In this document: one piece after another, positions 18,234 to 27,907 of the stretch
Layout of the letters: each line of letters opens with the position of its first letter
How positions within the stretch are numbered: position 1 is the stretch's first letter
DNA from: Mesorhizobium sp. SARCC-RB16n
GTDB taxonomy: Bacteria > Pseudomonadota > Alphaproteobacteria > Rhizobiales > Rhizobiaceae
NCBI RefSeq assembly: GCF_008520305.1
Contig: NZ_ML703258.1
Coordinates: 240,576-288,333 of the forward strand
DNA length: 47,758 nt
Direction: 5' to 3'
Translations under genes and position numbers: made by a program
The notes under the pieces: generated by a model
Told to the model about the DNA's origin: nothing
Seen by the model: only the letters and a program-made list of their open reading frames with translations
The model's database searches: none

Positions 18234-19273
18234 GTCGATCTCCTTCGTGCCGGCCCTTTGAATTTCGGGAGTGCGTCCGGCGATACCGTGAACAAGCAAG
18301 CGGCGTACCTACTTGAAATTTCTGATTTTGCTCGTCTCTGACCGTAGGCATTGTCAACTTGCCGACCTTTTGGGTCCCGATCCGACAAACGACCCACTCC
18401 AAATGCGCCACAGCAAACAGTCTAGTCAGGGCATGTCAGCGGTTCCTGGCTGCCATTGGCGCCCTGGGCGTCTCCCAAAGGCTTTTAGGACACAGGCCAA
18501 GACACCTATGCCGGCGACCTAACAACTCCGGCAGTGGCCACGATGACCACGGTCCAATTAGGCGCCGTCACCAGCCCTGACGGAACTCTTGGTAATGGTG
18601 ACAAGGGTGTGCGCCGACGTGACGGCTCCGCCTCGCATGGGGATTGGGACGTCCGCACCCGGGAAAGCCAGTACCCATGCATTGAGCAGGATCACCGACG
18701 GATCAGGTGCCGCATCAGCTCCATTTTCGGCCTCAAGGCGAAGGCGACCGCCGATATAGCGCGACAAAAGGCATGACCATCGGGCGAAATCCCTGGGATA
18801 TGCCTCCCAAAGCTGCAAATGTAACGCAAAAATAGTTCGGCAGATCGCTCGCAGCTGATAGCCCTGGGTAACAAAAAAAGGACCCCTGAACAATGGACCA
18901 ATGCATAGTTTCGACCATGAGGTGCATTGCACCGGCCACGACACTTTGAATTCCCAGGATGGAGAGCGGGGCGATGTTCCAAGGGTTCGGGACGACTATG
19001 ATCGAACTCGCGAATCGGTTTAGAAACCGTTTTGAAAATCGGCTTGCTGAGAGACGTAAGGGGGGGCTGAACAAGTCCTTCGCGCTAGGCCCATTCATAC
19101 CATCCGGTCGGTGCCGTGGAGCCCCGGTTGGTTTATCGGTCCGGCGCCTCAATGGCCGCGCTGCGCACCATTTCAGCTGCACGCCATTTTCATCGCTGTT
19201 TGCATTCGTGGGGGCCATGGCGTGTCGCCGCCCAGCGTCGGGGCGGCTTCTGTAAATGTATGGAGCGGAACCA
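18234..19273. other. Gene-poor stretch before the polysaccharide locus
   Basis: About 1 kb. Frames on both strands are open but none has a domain, and the two longest minus-strand frames overlap in conflict. An AT-richer part from 18770 to 19050 holds a short perfect inverted repeat (CGGTTTAGAAACCG near 19014). It probably contains the promoter of the plus-strand block that starts at 19274. Confidence 0.45.
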
Positions 19274-20329
19274 ATGGCGAAAGTTTGCTGGGTAACCGGT
19301 GGGGCCGGTTTTATTGGCTGTGCGATTTCAGCTGGCCTTGCAGATCATTTCCACCGTGTTGTCGCGATCGATAACCTTCATCCGCAGATCCATGCTGGGC
19401 GCAGAAGGCCCGGTGCCCTCGACCAACGCGTAGATCTTGTCGTCGCTGATGTGACAGAGCCAGACATCTGGCCAGAATTGCTAAGGAATGGCGGACCGGA
19501 TGTCGTGGTTCATTTGGCGGCGGAAACCGGCACGGGACAGTCACTGACAGAGGCGTCTCGTCATGCCATAGTCAACGTTGTCGGAACCACGCGGATGCTT
19601 GACGCTTTTGCCAGCGCGCAGCATGTCCCAAGGCGCTTTGTGTTAACCTCAAGCCGTGCGGTGTATGGCGAAGGCGCCTGGAAGAGCGAGGCGACAGGTG
19701 AGGTAGTCTACCCAGGACAGCGGTCAAAAGAGCAACTTGCGCAGGCCCGGTGGGACTTTCCGGGACTGGCCCCATTGCCAATGCACGCTGCGGCCACCAT
19801 TCCGCACCCCACCAGCATCTATGGAGCCACGAAACTTACCCAGGAGCAGGTTTTATGCGCTTGGGCGCTCTCGGTCGGCTCTGCAACAAATGTATTGCGC
19901 CTTCAGAATGTCTACGGTCCAGGTCAGTCGCTTACAAACTCATATACCGGCATAGTCTCGCTGTTTGCAAGACTTGCCAAAGAGGGCAAAAGCATCCCCG
20001 TCTACGAAGATGGCGACATTGCCAGAGACTTTGTGTTCATTGACGACATAGCTGCAGCGATCGTTCGGGCAACCGAACTGGACTTGCCGTCAGCAGCGCT
20101 TGATGTCGGAACCGGCCAAGGCACGACCATCCATGACCTCGCAAAGGCCATAGCCAAATTCTATGGGGCGCCCGACCCAGAGATCAATGGCTTTTATCGA
20201 AATGGGGATGTCCGGCACGCCGTGGCGGATATCAGCCGGACACAACAGGCGCTCGGGTGGTCTCCGCAGTATGATATCGCACAAGGGGTCGCTCGCCTGT
20301 CGCGCTGGATCGACGGCGAATTAGGCTGA
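19274..20329 (+). CDS. NAD-dependent sugar-nucleotide epimerase/dehydratase (extended SDR)
   Basis: A 351-aa cytoplasmic enzyme of the extended short-chain dehydrogenase family that modifies nucleotide sugars. The N-terminus has the NAD motif VTGGAGFIG. VVVHLAAETGTGQSL and LTSSRAVYGEG follow, and the catalytic Tyr/Lys pair is in SIYGATKLTQEQ. VLRLQNVYGPGQSL, RDFVFIDDIAAAIV and DVRHAVADISRTQQALGW are the usual C-terminal substrate-domain marks. The ATG at 19274 has GGAGCGG 7 bases before it, so the upstream ATG at 19256 is not needed. It is the first gene of a five-gene block for an exported glycan; it may make a UDP- or GDP-sugar for it. The exact sugar cannot be told. Confidence 0.9.
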   Translation: MAKVCWVTGGAGFIGCAISAGLADHFHRVVAIDNLHPQIHAGRRRPGALDQRVDLVVADVTEPDIWPELLRNGGPDVVVHLAAETGTGQSLTEASRHAIVNVVGTTRMLDAFASAQHVPRRFVLTSSRAVYGEGAWKSEATGEVVYPGQRSKEQLAQARWDFPGLAPLPMHAAATIPHPTSIYGATKLTQEQVLCAWALSVGSATNVLRLQNVYGPGQSLTNSYTGIVSLFARLAKEGKSIPVYEDGDIARDFVFIDDIAAAIVRATELDLPSAALDVGTGQGTTIHDLAKAIAKFYGAPDPEINGFYRNGDVRHAVADISRTQQALGWSPQYDIAQGVARLSRWIDGELG

Positions 20330-20346
20330 TATGAGAGCCGCCTGAC

Positions 20347-21468
20347 GTGTCAGATTTGCACGACAACACAGCCCTCTTTGATCACCGGCTGGATTTCTTG
20401 GACGCCTTGAGAGGCTTTGCCTCGGTGTGGGTGGTCATGGTTCACGTTGCGATGCTGCCATCCCCGCGGCTTCAACTGCCACCGTTCATCAATGTAATCG
20501 TGACGAACGGCGTTATGGGAGTGGAATTGTTCTTTGTTGTTAGCACGTTTTCGCTGTGTCTAAGCATGATAGGTCACGGTGAGGAAAGGCGACCCGTTCT
20601 CGGCTTCGCACTTCGACGAATTTTCCGGATAGCGCCGTTGTTTTATGTGATGATAGCGGTAGCGTTCATACGCAATTTTAGCGGGACGGTCATCGACACG
20701 ACAACTGTACTGCTCAATTTTTCGTTCTTGTTCAACCTCGTTCCCGGTTACCAGCCTTCCATCGTTCCGGCCGGATGGACAGTAGGGGTTGAAACGTTAT
20801 TTTATGTCATTTTTCCGTTAGTCTACAGATGCGTAGATGGTATGTTATCTTCGGTTGTCATGTTGCTTTTGTCGTTGGCAGTGTCAAGCATCTTCTTCCA
20901 CATTATAGGAATGCTCGTCTCGAACCCGGGGACGTATCATCTGTTCTCAATATTCTATCGCGCTCCGATTTTCATGTTTGGCTTCATAGCTTTTTACGCA
21001 TTGTCTATCCTCAAAGCGCGCGACGACGCGAGATTGATTGGCTGCGTCCTTCTCGCAATTGTCCCGGTACTGTTCTTCGCCATCAATGCCGGCAAGACGT
21101 CGTTCATTGAGAACTACTACTGGGAGGGAGCGATGTTCGCTGCTTTAACTGTTGGGCTCGCCTTGGTTCGGGTCAAAGCGATCGTGAACGACATTTCCAC
21201 ATTTCTCGGACGAATTAGCTATTCGATCTACCTCGTTCACACGCCGATCATTGTCATGCTCATTCCATCGATGCGGTTAGTCCAAACTCACGTTCCCAAT
21301 CTTATAGTGGCGTACCTGATCTGCCTCGGCGCGACACTGGCGCTGGTGGTACCGACAGCAACTTTGTCTTACCGCCTGGTGGAGCGCCCGGCCAATCGGT
21401 GGGGAAAGCGGTGGGCTTCTCGGATTGCCGATCGCCCTCCCCCCGCGAAGCTGGTGTCCGCCACATGA
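20347..21468 (+). CDS. Acyltransferase 3 family membrane protein
   Basis: A 373-aa inner-membrane acyltransferase of the OafA/NodX/ExoZ kind, which O-acetylates surface polysaccharides. The N-terminal motif RLDFLDALRGFASVWVVMVH carries the conserved Arg-x10-His pair expected of the family (LRGF...H). GVELFFVVSTFSLCLSM is the next signature, FALRRIFRIAPLFYVMIA follows, and the protein has about ten hydrophobic segments. LGRISYSIYLVHTPIIV near residue 295 is the typical C-terminal motif. The start is a GTG 18 bases after the epimerase stop. AT-rich codon use sets it apart from the flanking genes. Likely role: decorating the glycan exported by the adjacent Wzm/Wzt pair. Confidence 0.9.
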   Translation: MSDLHDNTALFDHRLDFLDALRGFASVWVVMVHVAMLPSPRLQLPPFINVIVTNGVMGVELFFVVSTFSLCLSMIGHGEERRPVLGFALRRIFRIAPLFYVMIAVAFIRNFSGTVIDTTTVLLNFSFLFNLVPGYQPSIVPAGWTVGVETLFYVIFPLVYRCVDGMLSSVVMLLLSLAVSSIFFHIIGMLVSNPGTYHLFSIFYRAPIFMFGFIAFYALSILKARDDARLIGCVLLAIVPVLFFAINAGKTSFIENYYWEGAMFAALTVGLALVRVKAIVNDISTFLGRISYSIYLVHTPIIVMLIPSMRLVQTHVPNLIVAYLICLGATLALVVPTATLSYRLVERPANRWGKRWASRIADRPPPAKLVSAT

Positions 21469-21513
21469 CACTGGCAGCGGCGTCGACAGCATAAAAATTA
21501 AGAGCCCTTCGGA

Positions 21514-22326
21514 ATGAACATCATGACAAGACGATTCGCTGATCGAGACGCTCTAGAAGACATCCTGGAGGCTATCAAGAAATATCACCTGGCTGCCACT
21601 TTCGGATGGCAAGACGTTGCCCAGCGCTATCGGCGTTCACGTGTTGGGGCCTTTTGGCTCACTATCAACATGGGTGTTTTAATCGGAGCTCTGGGGCTTG
21701 TTTTTGGAAACTTGTTCCACTCTCCAATGCAGGAATTCCTTCCTTTTATCTGCGTTGGGATGGTTGTCTGGGGTCTAATTTCGTCTTGCGTTGTCGAAGG
21801 CTGCACAAGCTTGATCAGCGCAGATGTCATTATCCTTCAAGTTAGAATGCCGATATTTACGCATATTTTGCGGGCGCTCTGGCGAAATATAATTATATTC
21901 TGCCACAACCTGGTAATATATCCGTTTGTTCTGCTTGCCTTCCTAATTCCCTTGCCGTCCACGGCTGCTCTCGCGATCCCGGGTCTATTGGTCGTTCTTT
22001 TGAATTTGGCCTGGATGATGCTTGTGCTGGGAATCGCATGTGCGCGGTTCCGAGACCTGACACAGCTAGTGCAGAACCTTTTGCAGGTGACGTTCTATGT
22101 GACACCAGTCATGTGGCAGCCAAGGAGCCTGCCAAACGGGGCCTCACCCTACTTGTTGGATTTTAACCCCTTCTATCATCTGGTCACGCTTCTACGGACG
22201 CCACTGCTAGGGGGAATTCCTACCCTGACGACATGGAAATATGCGATTGCAATGCTCATCCTGGGATGGATTTTCGCGCTCTGGCTTTTCGACCGCTACC
22301 GTCGCCGCATCGCGTACTGGCTGTAA
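21514..22326 (+). CDS. wzm: Polysaccharide ABC exporter, membrane subunit (Wzm type)
   Basis: A 270-aa ABC-2 permease with an N-terminal cytoplasmic segment (RYHRSRVG-like: DVAQRYRRSRVGAFWLTIN is the family signature) and six hydrophobic segments, ending in FDRYRRRIAYWL. It forms the channel that carries lipid-linked O-polysaccharide or capsule across the inner membrane, powered by the ATPase encoded 3 bases downstream. ATG at 21514; an in-frame ATG three codons later is possible. The gene is unusually AT-rich for the window. Together with the acyltransferase and the RgpF-like gene it points to an O-antigen or similar surface glycan. Confidence 0.9.
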   Translation: MNIMTRRFADRDALEDILEAIKKYHLAATFGWQDVAQRYRRSRVGAFWLTINMGVLIGALGLVFGNLFHSPMQEFLPFICVGMVVWGLISSCVVEGCTSLISADVIILQVRMPIFTHILRALWRNIIIFCHNLVIYPFVLLAFLIPLPSTAALAIPGLLVVLLNLAWMMLVLGIACARFRDLTQLVQNLLQVTFYVTPVMWQPRSLPNGASPYLLDFNPFYHLVTLLRTPLLGGIPTLTTWKYAIAMLILGWIFALWLFDRYRRRIAYWL

Positions 22327-22329
22327 ACT

Positions 22330-23073
22330 ATGTCGCATATCCACCTCAGGGACGTTGCGGTCGAATTTCCAATTTACAACGCCGCAAGCCGATCCATTAA
22401 AAACCGTGTCCTAAATGTGGCCACGGGCGGCGCGATACAGAGACGCTTCGATGGCCATGTGGTGGTTAAGGGGCTCGACAATATCAACCTCGACCTTGAA
22501 GACGGAGATCGCGTTGGACTGATTGGACACAACGGCTCCGGCAAGACGACATTGCTTCGCGTGCTCTCTGGGATCTATGCTCCCACCCATGGGGTTGCCG
22601 ATATCCAAGGGGATAGTGTTTCACTCATCAATATCGGCCTTGGCATCGATCCGGAAGCAACCGGTCGGGAAAACATTCGACTGCGCGCAGCTATGATGGG
22701 AATGGCCCCCCACGAGTTGCACGCGCGTTTTGATGAGATCGCTGAGTTCTCCGGCCTAGGCGATTTCTTGGAAATGCCCTTCCGAACTTACTCGTCCGGG
22801 ATGCAACTAAGGCTGGCTTTCGCAACATCCACGTCCATCAGACCGGCTATCCTTATTATGGATGAGTGGCTCTCGACAGGCGACGAGGATTTCAAAGAGC
22901 GCGCGAACAAGCGTCTTCATGACGTCGTGACGTCTACCGACATTCTTGTCCTCGCCAGCCACTCCAAAGAGCTTCTGCTGCAGAATTGCAACCGCATCGT
23001 GTGGCTAGAGCACGGTAAGATTCGGATGGATGGGTCCGCATCGGCGGTCGCGGCGCAGTACTTTGGCAACTGA
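22330..23073 (+). CDS. wzt: Polysaccharide ABC exporter, ATPase (Wzt type)
   Basis: A 247-aa ATP-binding subunit. Walker A is GHNGSGKTT, the signature is YSSGMQLRLAFA, Walker B with the catalytic residue is AILIMDEWLSTGDE, and the switch His is in LASHSKEL. The segment GLGIDPEATGRENIRLRAAM is characteristic of polysaccharide exporters. It lacks the extra C-terminal carbohydrate-binding domain of E. coli O9a Wzt, so chain-end recognition is not built in; the related KpsT/RfbE type of exporter also lacks it. The ATG overlaps nothing but follows the wzm stop by 3 bases, so the two are translationally linked. Confidence 0.92.
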   Translation: MSHIHLRDVAVEFPIYNAASRSIKNRVLNVATGGAIQRRFDGHVVVKGLDNINLDLEDGDRVGLIGHNGSGKTTLLRVLSGIYAPTHGVADIQGDSVSLINIGLGIDPEATGRENIRLRAAMMGMAPHELHARFDEIAEFSGLGDFLEMPFRTYSSGMQLRLAFATSTSIRPAILIMDEWLSTGDEDFKERANKRLHDVVTSTDILVLASHSKELLLQNCNRIVWLEHGKIRMDGSASAVAAQYFGN

Positions 23074-23101
23074 CGATAAACTCTTGCAGGTGGGTGCCCA
23101 A

Positions 23102-24934
23102 TTGAAACGCTGCGTCATTGCTTTTTACTATGAACCTGCCGGACACGTAGAGGATTACTACTTTTTCCTCCTTGATTCGCTACGGCCATTTTCTGATCGG
23201 ATTGTTGTAGTCTCAAACGGCGCTCTCAACGAAGCGTCGAAGAAACGTCTTGCCGCTTCCGTCGATGCTGTCATCGAGCGGGAGAACGAGGGTTTCGACG
23301 CCTGGGCGTACAAAACGGCGATCGAGCAGATCGGGTGGAAGAGCCTTTCGGAATTCGACGAGCTCGTTCTCCTCAATCATACGTTCTTTGGACCGATATT
23401 TCCTTTTTCGGAGATGTTCGCCGAGATGGAGAGCCGAACCTGCGATTTTTGGGGCATCTCCGCTCACAAGGCGATGCGGCCGCATCCGTTTGATTCGACC
23501 CAAGCAGAGCTTCCATTTCACCTAAATTCGCATTTTATTGCGGTACGCAGTCCGCTGCTGGAGTCCACGGAATTCGCCGAGTATTGGGATAAGATACCAC
23601 CAATCAAGTCATATATGGATTCAGTCGGCAAGCATGAGGCCGTTTTTTCGAGGCGTTTCCAGGACCTTGGCTATGTATGCTCTGTCTATGTCGATCCGGC
23701 CGACTACAAGACACCGTACCCAGTTTTCATGGAGGTGGATCGCACAATAGAGCAGCGGAGTCCGATCCTTAAGAAGCGCCTTTTTTTCCACGATACGCTT
23801 TTTTTGGAACGCGGCGCGATCAACCTGCCGCGCGCCCTTGAGTTGATCAAAAAGCACTCGGATTATGACTTGGATCTCATCTGGCGCTCAGTCGGTCGGT
23901 TGTCGAAACCGCGCACGCTCAACAATAACGCAGCACTGATGTCAGTACTTCCAGAACAGGGTCTACCGACATGTTCAAAACAGCCGGCATTGCGGATAGG
24001 GGTCTTTGCTCACATCTTCTACCCCGAAATGACGGAGGAACTCATTCGCTATGTGGATAACATCCCTCCTGGCTATGATTTATTCATAACAACAGATTCG
24101 ATAGAAAAGAAAGCTCTCATATTGCCAATGGCGGCTGCTGCATGCGGCGCAAAGAACGTAGACGTTCTCGTCGTTGATTCTAATAAGGGACGCGACGTAT
24201 CGGCGCTACTAATAGGTTGTAGAGACCTCTTGTTAGACAACAAGTACGACTTGGTTTGCCGCCTACATTCGAAACAGTCCCCTCAAGATGGCGCGAAAGG
24301 CGATCAATTCAAGCATCATATGTTCGACAACCTACTTTACACCCCTGGCTATGTTCTGAATCTCATCAGCCTCTTCGCCGAATGCCCGTCGTTGGGATTG
24401 GTCCTGCCGGCGATGATACATGTCGGCTATCCTACAATGGGCCAGTCGTGGTTTGGAAACAGATCCAGGGTTGAAAAGTTGGCCAGGGAACTCGGGCTCA
24501 ACGTCCAGTTGGACGATAATACTCCGGTGGCACCTTATGGAGGGATGTACTGGTTCCGGCCGATGGCGCTTAGGAAGCTGTTCGCCAAGGAATGGAGCTG
24601 GCGTGATTTTGCTGACGTGGATTATGGAGATGGGAGCCTTCCGCATGCCATCGAAAGGCTAATCGCTTACGTCGCGCTCGATGCTGGCTATGTGTTCCGG
24701 CATATTCTAACTCCGCAACACGCCGCACGAAACTACACGATGCTTGAGGCGAAACTGCAAGCGGCGGCCTCTGGCGCGTTGCCGGCAGACTTCGCAGGCA
24801 TGGGTGTGAGCCGCTCGTTCCAAAACCTCATAGTATCATTGAAGCGCTCAATCATTTTCCGCTCGCCGCTGGCGTTCCGAATTTTGCGGCCCCCGTACCG
24901 CCTTATGGTCTCTTTGCTCGGTCGTTTACAATAG
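23102..24934 (+). CDS. Rhamnan synthesis F (RgpF)-like protein
   Basis: A 610-aa cytoplasmic protein of the RgpF family, found in rhamnose-containing polysaccharide loci and thought to act in glycan chain assembly. Visible marks: the start MKRCVIAFYYEPAGHVEDYY, LVLLNHTFFGPIFPFSEMFA and CDFWGISAHKAMRPHPF in the N-terminal glycosyltransferase-like part, and YDLVCRLHSKQSP, GLVLPAMIHVGYPTMGQSW and NTPVAPYGGMYWFRPMALRK in the C-terminal RgpF domain. I chose the TTG at 23102: AGGTGGG lies 7 bases before it and the resulting N-terminus fits the family. The longer frame overlaps wzt. It ends the AT-rich block. No dTDP-rhamnose genes are present here. Confidence 0.86.
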   Translation: MKRCVIAFYYEPAGHVEDYYFFLLDSLRPFSDRIVVVSNGALNEASKKRLAASVDAVIERENEGFDAWAYKTAIEQIGWKSLSEFDELVLLNHTFFGPIFPFSEMFAEMESRTCDFWGISAHKAMRPHPFDSTQAELPFHLNSHFIAVRSPLLESTEFAEYWDKIPPIKSYMDSVGKHEAVFSRRFQDLGYVCSVYVDPADYKTPYPVFMEVDRTIEQRSPILKKRLFFHDTLFLERGAINLPRALELIKKHSDYDLDLIWRSVGRLSKPRTLNNNAALMSVLPEQGLPTCSKQPALRIGVFAHIFYPEMTEELIRYVDNIPPGYDLFITTDSIEKKALILPMAAAACGAKNVDVLVVDSNKGRDVSALLIGCRDLLLDNKYDLVCRLHSKQSPQDGAKGDQFKHHMFDNLLYTPGYVLNLISLFAECPSLGLVLPAMIHVGYPTMGQSWFGNRSRVEKLARELGLNVQLDDNTPVAPYGGMYWFRPMALRKLFAKEWSWRDFADVDYGDGSLPHAIERLIAYVALDAGYVFRHILTPQHAARNYTMLEAKLQAAASGALPADFAGMGVSRSFQNLIVSLKRSIIFRSPLAFRILRPPYRLMVSLLGRLQ

Positions 24935-25174
24935 CGTCGTCAAGACGTGGAGGATCGCGTCCTTTGGCAACATCGCTGCCCGCGGTCATCGGGATTTTCG
25001 ATCTGCTCAACGCGGCCAGGTCCTCGGCGACCCGATCCGCAATGGCTCGGCTACTATTGACCCGTGCCTGACACATTTGGGGCGTATGGTCTTCAAGTCG
25101 TCCGCATCCAATGAGGCAAAACGGACGCTTGAAAGTCAACTCAGGTGCTTTCGCCCGAACGGGAGGGGGGCATC

Positions 25175-25393
25175 ATGGCTTTCTCGAAATTCGCCAGTAT
25201 GTTCACGTCTGAAGACCTGAACCTTCTGCAGAAGGTATTCGACCAGCTATGCCAAAAGCGTCGTCTGGCTCTTAAAGACAGAGACCAAAGAGAGCGGCTT
25301 GCTTCAGAGGTCATGCAAGCCTTTGAGGCCGGCTTCACCGACGAAACAGAGTTGTGGCAAGCGCTTTCGAAGCGCCGCACAGCCCAAGGGTGA
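25175..25393 (+). CDS. Small hypothetical protein
   Basis: A 72-aa soluble, mostly helical protein (start MAFSKFASMFTSEDLNLLQK, with RRLALKDRDQRERLASEVMQ and a C-terminal ELWQALSKRR). GGGAGGGGGG just before the ATG at 25175 supports this start over the in-frame ATG at 25145. Proteins with this heptad-like pattern occur widely in rhizobia as uncharacterised. It stands alone between the polysaccharide block and a glmS relic. No function can be assigned. Confidence 0.75.
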   Translation: MAFSKFASMFTSEDLNLLQKVFDQLCQKRRLALKDRDQRERLASEVMQAFEAGFTDETELWQALSKRRTAQG

Positions 25394-25688
25394 AACTTAG
25401 GCGTTGTGCTTTTTATAGGGGCCGCACACCAAACTTGTCAGTGGCGCCAGCGGCCATGGCCGGGGTCATGCGCAGCGATGCATGAGTGCGTACGAATTGT
25501 AGTTACATGAAGTGCAGCGCCACCGCGTTGGCGTGGGATTCGACCTTTTTAGGAGAGCCATTTGGTCAGGCGAGCAAAGCGGCGCATAAGGTTTGGCAAC
25601 TTGGAAGTGCTTCGATTCTGCCTCAGCTAAGCAGATCTCTCGGCGGCTTGTTTCGAGATGAGCACGCTCGGCGTCGATTTTCTGGGGG

Positions 25689-25917
25689 ATCGTGATTGCG
25701 CCGCACGACCGCATCTTCGAGAAAACCGTGTCCAACATGCAGGAAGTGGCGGCGCGTGAAGACGATGGAGACGATCGTGCTTCCGGATGTGCTGGCAATC
25801 ATCTCGCCGATCATCTACGTGCTGCCGATCCAGATGCTGGCCTATTTCGCCGCCGTGTTCACGGGCACCGACGTCGACCAACCGCGCAATCTGGCGAAAT
25901 CGGTGACGGTGGAGTAG
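25689..25917 (+). pseudogene. glmS/nodM C-terminal relic
   Basis: One frame reads [20 protein letters not shown]. After an internal loss and frame change, the next reads [40 protein letters not shown] and LAKSVTVE before the stop. This is the end of glucosamine-6-phosphate synthase (GlmS), whose isomerase domain closes with [17 protein letters not shown]. About 20 codons are missing between the two pieces and everything upstream is gone. In rhizobia a second glmS copy, nodM, belongs to Nod-factor synthesis, so this could be a nodM relic; the fragment is too short to tell. Confidence 0.8.
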
Positions 25918-26118
25918 GCTGCAAGCTGGATCGAAAAGCTCCTTAGGCCTTAGCGCAAGTCCGGTAAAACATTATGCATCGCTAATGCTTTTATGGTCCT
26001 GCCCTGAAGATCGGCGGCAAAACGTTCGCTTGTCGTCGCTCATCGCAAGTCCGGACCGCACTACGACAAAAACCGAGAAAACGAATTTACGAACGACTGC
26101 AAACACGCAATCTTCTTT

Positions 26119-26138
26119 CTCTATAGAGTTTGTATAAT
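26119..26138 (+). promoter_or_regulatory. Candidate promoter and operator of the organosulfur operon
   Basis: A perfect TATAAT (26133-26138) lies 57 bases before the first operon ATG. Directly before it is a perfect 10-bp palindrome, CTCTATAGAG (26119-26128), in the space where a repressor or activator could act. A clear -35 was not found; the region 26109-26118 is only TTCTTT-like. Confidence 0.4.
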
Positions 26139-26194
26139 TACCTAGCCTGGTCCTGTCTTCGCGAACGCAGTCTGCGTTCCAAAGGAGAAGGATC

Positions 26195-26836
26195 ATGACC
26201 ACCCCAGCAATCGTCGGATTTTCCGGCAGCTATAACGCTCCCTCCCGCACGCGCATTCTGGTCGAAGAAATCGTCAGGCGAGCGGCGCGACGATATGACA
26301 AGACCTCCGAAGTCCTGGACATCGGCCAGTTTATTCCCCAGCTGGGCGCCGCGGTCCGTCTTTCCGATCTCAATCAAACCGCAAGGAGGCTCGTTGAGCG
26401 CCTGCTTCAAGCCGAGGCATTGGTTGTCGCCAGTCCGGTCTACAAAGGCAGCTACACCGGGCTCTTCAAGCACCTGATCGATTTGTTGGAACCCACTGCG
26501 TTCAGTGGCAAGCCAGTCCTGCTCGCCGCGACCGGCGGTGGCGATCGCCACGCGCTGGTGATCGAGCATCAGTTGCGACCGCTCTTCGGTTTCTTCGAGG
26601 CGCGAACGCTTGCGACCGGGATCTATGCCTCGGAACGGGATTTTGCCGATCCGACATCCATTTCCCCTGCCCTGGCAGAGCGACTCGACCGAGCGATAGG
26701 ACAGTTCGCGCCCTATCTCGGACCGCGGATTCCACGCGAATTGTCCGTGCAGGCCAGTGTGCTCAGAGCGAACGGTGTAACGAGCCAAGCGCATGGGCGC
26801 ACCTTGAGCCGAGTTCCTCTAGCCAGCTTGGAGTGA
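26195..26836 (+). CDS. NAD(P)H-dependent FMN reductase (MsuE/SsuE type)
   Basis: A 213-aa flavodoxin-fold enzyme that reduces FMN with NAD(P)H and hands it to an FMNH2-dependent monooxygenase. The N-terminal flavin loop is [39 protein letters not shown] is the second family motif (SPVY with the Tyr/Lys of the FMN pocket), and [18 protein letters not shown] is the third. AAGGAG lies 6 bases before the ATG. It opens a co-directional operon with a dioxygenase, an FMN-dependent monooxygenase and an ABC importer, so it very likely supplies reduced flavin to the enzyme at 27908. Closest in kind to the methanesulfonate reductase MsuE. Confidence 0.9.
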   Translation: MTTPAIVGFSGSYNAPSRTRILVEEIVRRAARRYDKTSEVLDIGQFIPQLGAAVRLSDLNQTARRLVERLLQAEALVVASPVYKGSYTGLFKHLIDLLEPTAFSGKPVLLAATGGGDRHALVIEHQLRPLFGFFEARTLATGIYASERDFADPTSISPALAERLDRAIGQFAPYLGPRIPRELSVQASVLRANGVTSQAHGRTLSRVPLASLE

Positions 26837-26915
26837 GGGCTGGTTCACGCCCCTCTTCGAACATTGGAAAGCCCCGAATTCCCGTCCAGCAACTCACTTA
26901 AGCACGGAGACTATC

Positions 26916-27848
26916 ATGACAAAGCCAGTTCTCGTTGACGCTTCAATCACGCAAGCCGACGTCGCCCCGCTCACGGTGCGTGTTGGCGCGGAAATTCGCA
27001 ACGTCCGCCTCTCCGGCGATCTGCCACACGCGGTCGTGGCCGGCATCAACGACCTCCTGCTGCGCCACAAGGTGGTGTTCTTCCGCGACCAGGGCCACCT
27101 CGACGATGCCGAGCAGCAGCGCTTTGCGCGCCTGCTCGGTGACCTGGTGCCACATCCGACTCAGGGTCCGGTCGCCGGGACGGCCTCGATCCTCGAACTC
27201 GATTCGAGCCGTGGCGGCGGGCGAGCCGATCAGTGGCACACCGACGTCACCTTCGTCGACGCCTACCCAAAGTTCTCGGTTCTGCGCGGCGTCGTCATTC
27301 CGCCGGTGGGTGGCGACACGATCTGGGCCAACACCACTGCCGCCTATGAGAGCCTGCCGACGGCGTTAAAACTTCTCGCCGACAATCTTTGGGCGGTGCA
27401 CTCCAACGCATACGACTATGCCGCAGCTCGACCGCGAGCGACTGATGCGGAGAAAAAGCATTTTGACGAGGTGTTCACCTCGACGGTCTACGAAACCGAG
27501 CACCCGGTCGTGCGGGTTCATCCCGAAACTGGCGAACGCACGCTGCTTCTCGGCAATTTCGTGCAGCGCTTTGTCGGCCTTTCGAAGAACGATTCTCAAA
27601 AACTTTACGAGGTTTTCCAATCCTACGTGACCGCACCGGAAAACACCGTCCGCTGGCGTTGGCGGGCCGGAGATGTGGCGATCTGGGATAACCGAGCCAC
27701 CCAGCACTATGCTGTCAATGACTATGGCGACGGCCACCGGGTCGTCCGCCGCGCCACCGTGGATGGCGACGTGCCCGTTGGCATTGACGGGCGTCGTAGC
27801 GCCACCCGCACCAAGGTAGCCAAACCGGCGACGGCGAAAGCCGCCTGA
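26916..27848 (+). CDS. TauD/AtsK-type Fe(II)/2-oxoglutarate dioxygenase
   Basis: A 310-aa cytoplasmic enzyme that uses Fe2+, O2 and 2-oxoglutarate to oxidise a sulfur compound and release sulfite or sulfate. The iron ligands are in DQWHTDVTF (His-x-Asp) and in [20 protein letters not shown] (distal His), with the following Arg binding 2-oxoglutarate; [13 protein letters not shown] is the typical N-terminal segment. Residues beyond 285 form a Lys/Ala-rich tail. Length and motifs resemble alkylsulfatase AtsK as much as taurine dioxygenase TauD, so the substrate may be an alkyl sulfate or a sulfonate. It is the second gene of the organosulfur operon, 79 bases after the reductase. Confidence 0.9.
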   Translation: MTKPVLVDASITQADVAPLTVRVGAEIRNVRLSGDLPHAVVAGINDLLLRHKVVFFRDQGHLDDAEQQRFARLLGDLVPHPTQGPVAGTASILELDSSRGGGRADQWHTDVTFVDAYPKFSVLRGVVIPPVGGDTIWANTTAAYESLPTALKLLADNLWAVHSNAYDYAAARPRATDAEKKHFDEVFTSTVYETEHPVVRVHPETGERTLLLGNFVQRFVGLSKNDSQKLYEVFQSYVTAPENTVRWRWRAGDVAIWDNRATQHYAVNDYGDGHRVVRRATVDGDVPVGIDGRRSATRTKVAKPATAKAA

Positions 27849-27907
27849 ATCCAGCCCATTTCCCTCCAGTCAGCCATATCCCTCGAGTCAGCAATAAGAG
27901 GAACGAG

